From positions 2,790,001-2,854,000 of the forward strand of contig NZ_CP036164.1 of the NCBI RefSeq assembly GCF_004295485.1: 64,000 nucleotides of DNA. The letters run 5' to 3'. Positions 63,389 to 64,000 of the stretch are shown piece after piece (the first letter of the stretch is position 1; each line of letters opens with the position of its first letter). The notes under the pieces were generated by a model. That model was not told the origin of the DNA. It searched no databases and worked only from the letters and a program-made list of their open reading frames with translations. The stretch is from Janibacter limosus (GTDB taxonomy: Bacteria > Actinomycetota > Actinomycetes > Actinomycetales > Dermatophilaceae). The translations under genes were made by a program, and so were the position numbers.

Positions 63389-64000
63389 ATGCCCAGCCTC
63401 ACAAGTGTCATCATCGCGTCAGTCGCGACGGCCGCCGTCGGCGTCTCCGGACTCGTCGCCATCGGAGTCACCGCGGGCGACAGGGCAACGGTGGTCAAGA
63501 TCGTCGACGGCGACACCATCGACGTGCAGTACGAAGGTGCGGAGCACCGCGTGCGCCTGCTCAACATCGACACACCAGAGATCGGCGGCGCGGCCAAGGA
63601 CACCGAGTGTCTCGCGACCGAGGCAAAGCGATACGTGCAGGAGCGGATCCCGGTTGGGTCGAGTGTCCGACTCATGTGGGACCGCGACCACGACGACCCG
63701 TATGGCCGCCAGTTGCGCGGGGTGTTCAGCAACGGTCTCGTCAACGCCGACATCGTTCGCAACGGTCTGGCCGTGCCGATGCACATCGACCCCAATGACA
63801 GATACAAGGATGACATCGACGAGGCCTTCGCAGAAGCATCGGCAAACAACCGAGGATTTTTCGATCCCTTGCAGGAGTGCACCCTCGCCGCCAGGACCGA
63901 GCGGGTGGACTCGGCGGCCGCGGCAGGCAACACGAGGACCGCACAGCATGAAGCTGCGGGCCTGCTCGCTCTGCTCGGCGACCCCGACAGTTTCACTGCT
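63389..64000 (+). CDS. Thermonuclease (SNase-like) protein, 3' end outside window
   Basis: An open frame of 204 codons without stop. Residues 1-32 are a hydrophobic N-terminal anchor or signal (VGVSGLVAIGVTAG). The staphylococcal-nuclease fold follows: TVVKIVDGDTIDVQY, VRLLNIDTPEIGG (catalytic Arg, Asp, Glu) and DPYGRQL (second Arg), then NADIVRNGLAVPM and NRGFFDP. It is a secreted or anchored Ca-dependent nuclease. TATCTT ends 6 bp before the ATG, so it too may be leaderless. Codon use is less G/C-biased than its neighbours. Confidence 0.85.
   Translation, partial: MPSLTSVIIASVATAAVGVSGLVAIGVTAGDRATVVKIVDGDTIDVQYEGAEHRVRLLNIDTPEIGGAAKDTECLATEAKRYVQERIPVGSSVRLMWDRDHDDPYGRQLRGVFSNGLVNADIVRNGLAVPMHIDPNDRYKDDIDEAFAEASANNRGFFDPLQECTLAARTERVDSAAAAGNTRTAQHEAAGLLALLGDPDSFTA

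Overview
This 64 kb window is high-GC actinobacterial chromosome. The support is pervasive G/C third codon positions, many GTG starts, ATGA/GTGA stop-start overlaps, and typical actinobacterial families: DUF3027 beside a cold-shock protein, DUF3263, WXG100, an XPB-type helicase pair, and a stand-alone groEL under a CIRCE operator. The overall style suggests Intrasporangiaceae (Janibacter-like), but that placement is inference. I found no rRNA, tRNA, CRISPR array, complete insertion sequence or prophage. No stretch over 300 bases lacks a gene or gene remnant.

Positions 1-12,500 look like an accessory catabolic block. It opens with the 3' part of an oligopeptide ABC ATPase, an SDR, and a scar where a truncated SnoaL-like gene is joined to a decayed second copy of the same ABC ATPase. 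A compact minus-strand operon follows (7599 to 1930): SDR, cytochrome P450, Rieske dioxygenase alpha and beta subunits, a tandem Dabb-domain protein and an alpha/beta hydrolase. It has no ferredoxin or reductase. Divergent from it are an unrecognised 341-residue protein and a translationally coupled TetR regulator. An MFS exporter and a decarboxylase-like amidohydrolase complete the block.

Positions 12,500-17,600 hold a second, smaller catabolic group: an amidohydrolase overlapping a CaiB-like CoA-transferase, a divergent crotonase overlapping a hydroxyisobutyrate dehydrogenase-like enzyme, and an AhpD-like protein behind a perfect 10+10 bp palindrome. From about 17,600 to 35,800 the content is mostly housekeeping and transport: cold-shock protein/DUF3027, aldose epimerase, MFS, the helicase-associated protein and XPB helicase interrupted by HMG-CoA lyase, an Ehu-type (ectoine-like) ABC operon, a MprAB-PepD-like sensor/regulator/HtrA protease set, and a large DUF2339 membrane protein carrying a 15-C homopolymer.

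Positions 35,800-49,260 carry a WXG100 protein, a MacB/FtsX-type ABC exporter, a PhoD phosphatase and a complete molybdenum-hydroxylase operon (moxR-type ATPase, VWA protein, XdhC, CoxS, CoxL, CoxM, CoxG). The CoxL loop is AYRGAGR, the form II type, so CO oxidation is not assured. A molybdate system (HTH-TOBE regulator, modA, modB, modC) at 55,880-58,850 could supply its cofactor. Between them lie groEL, two small conserved proteins, a tiny lipoprotein-like ORF, a PLP decarboxylase, ung and a GDSL hydrolase. The window closes with an LCP-family protein, a PepSY lipoprotein, an acyl-CoA dehydrogenase, an MFS permease and an SNase-like nuclease cut off by the window end.
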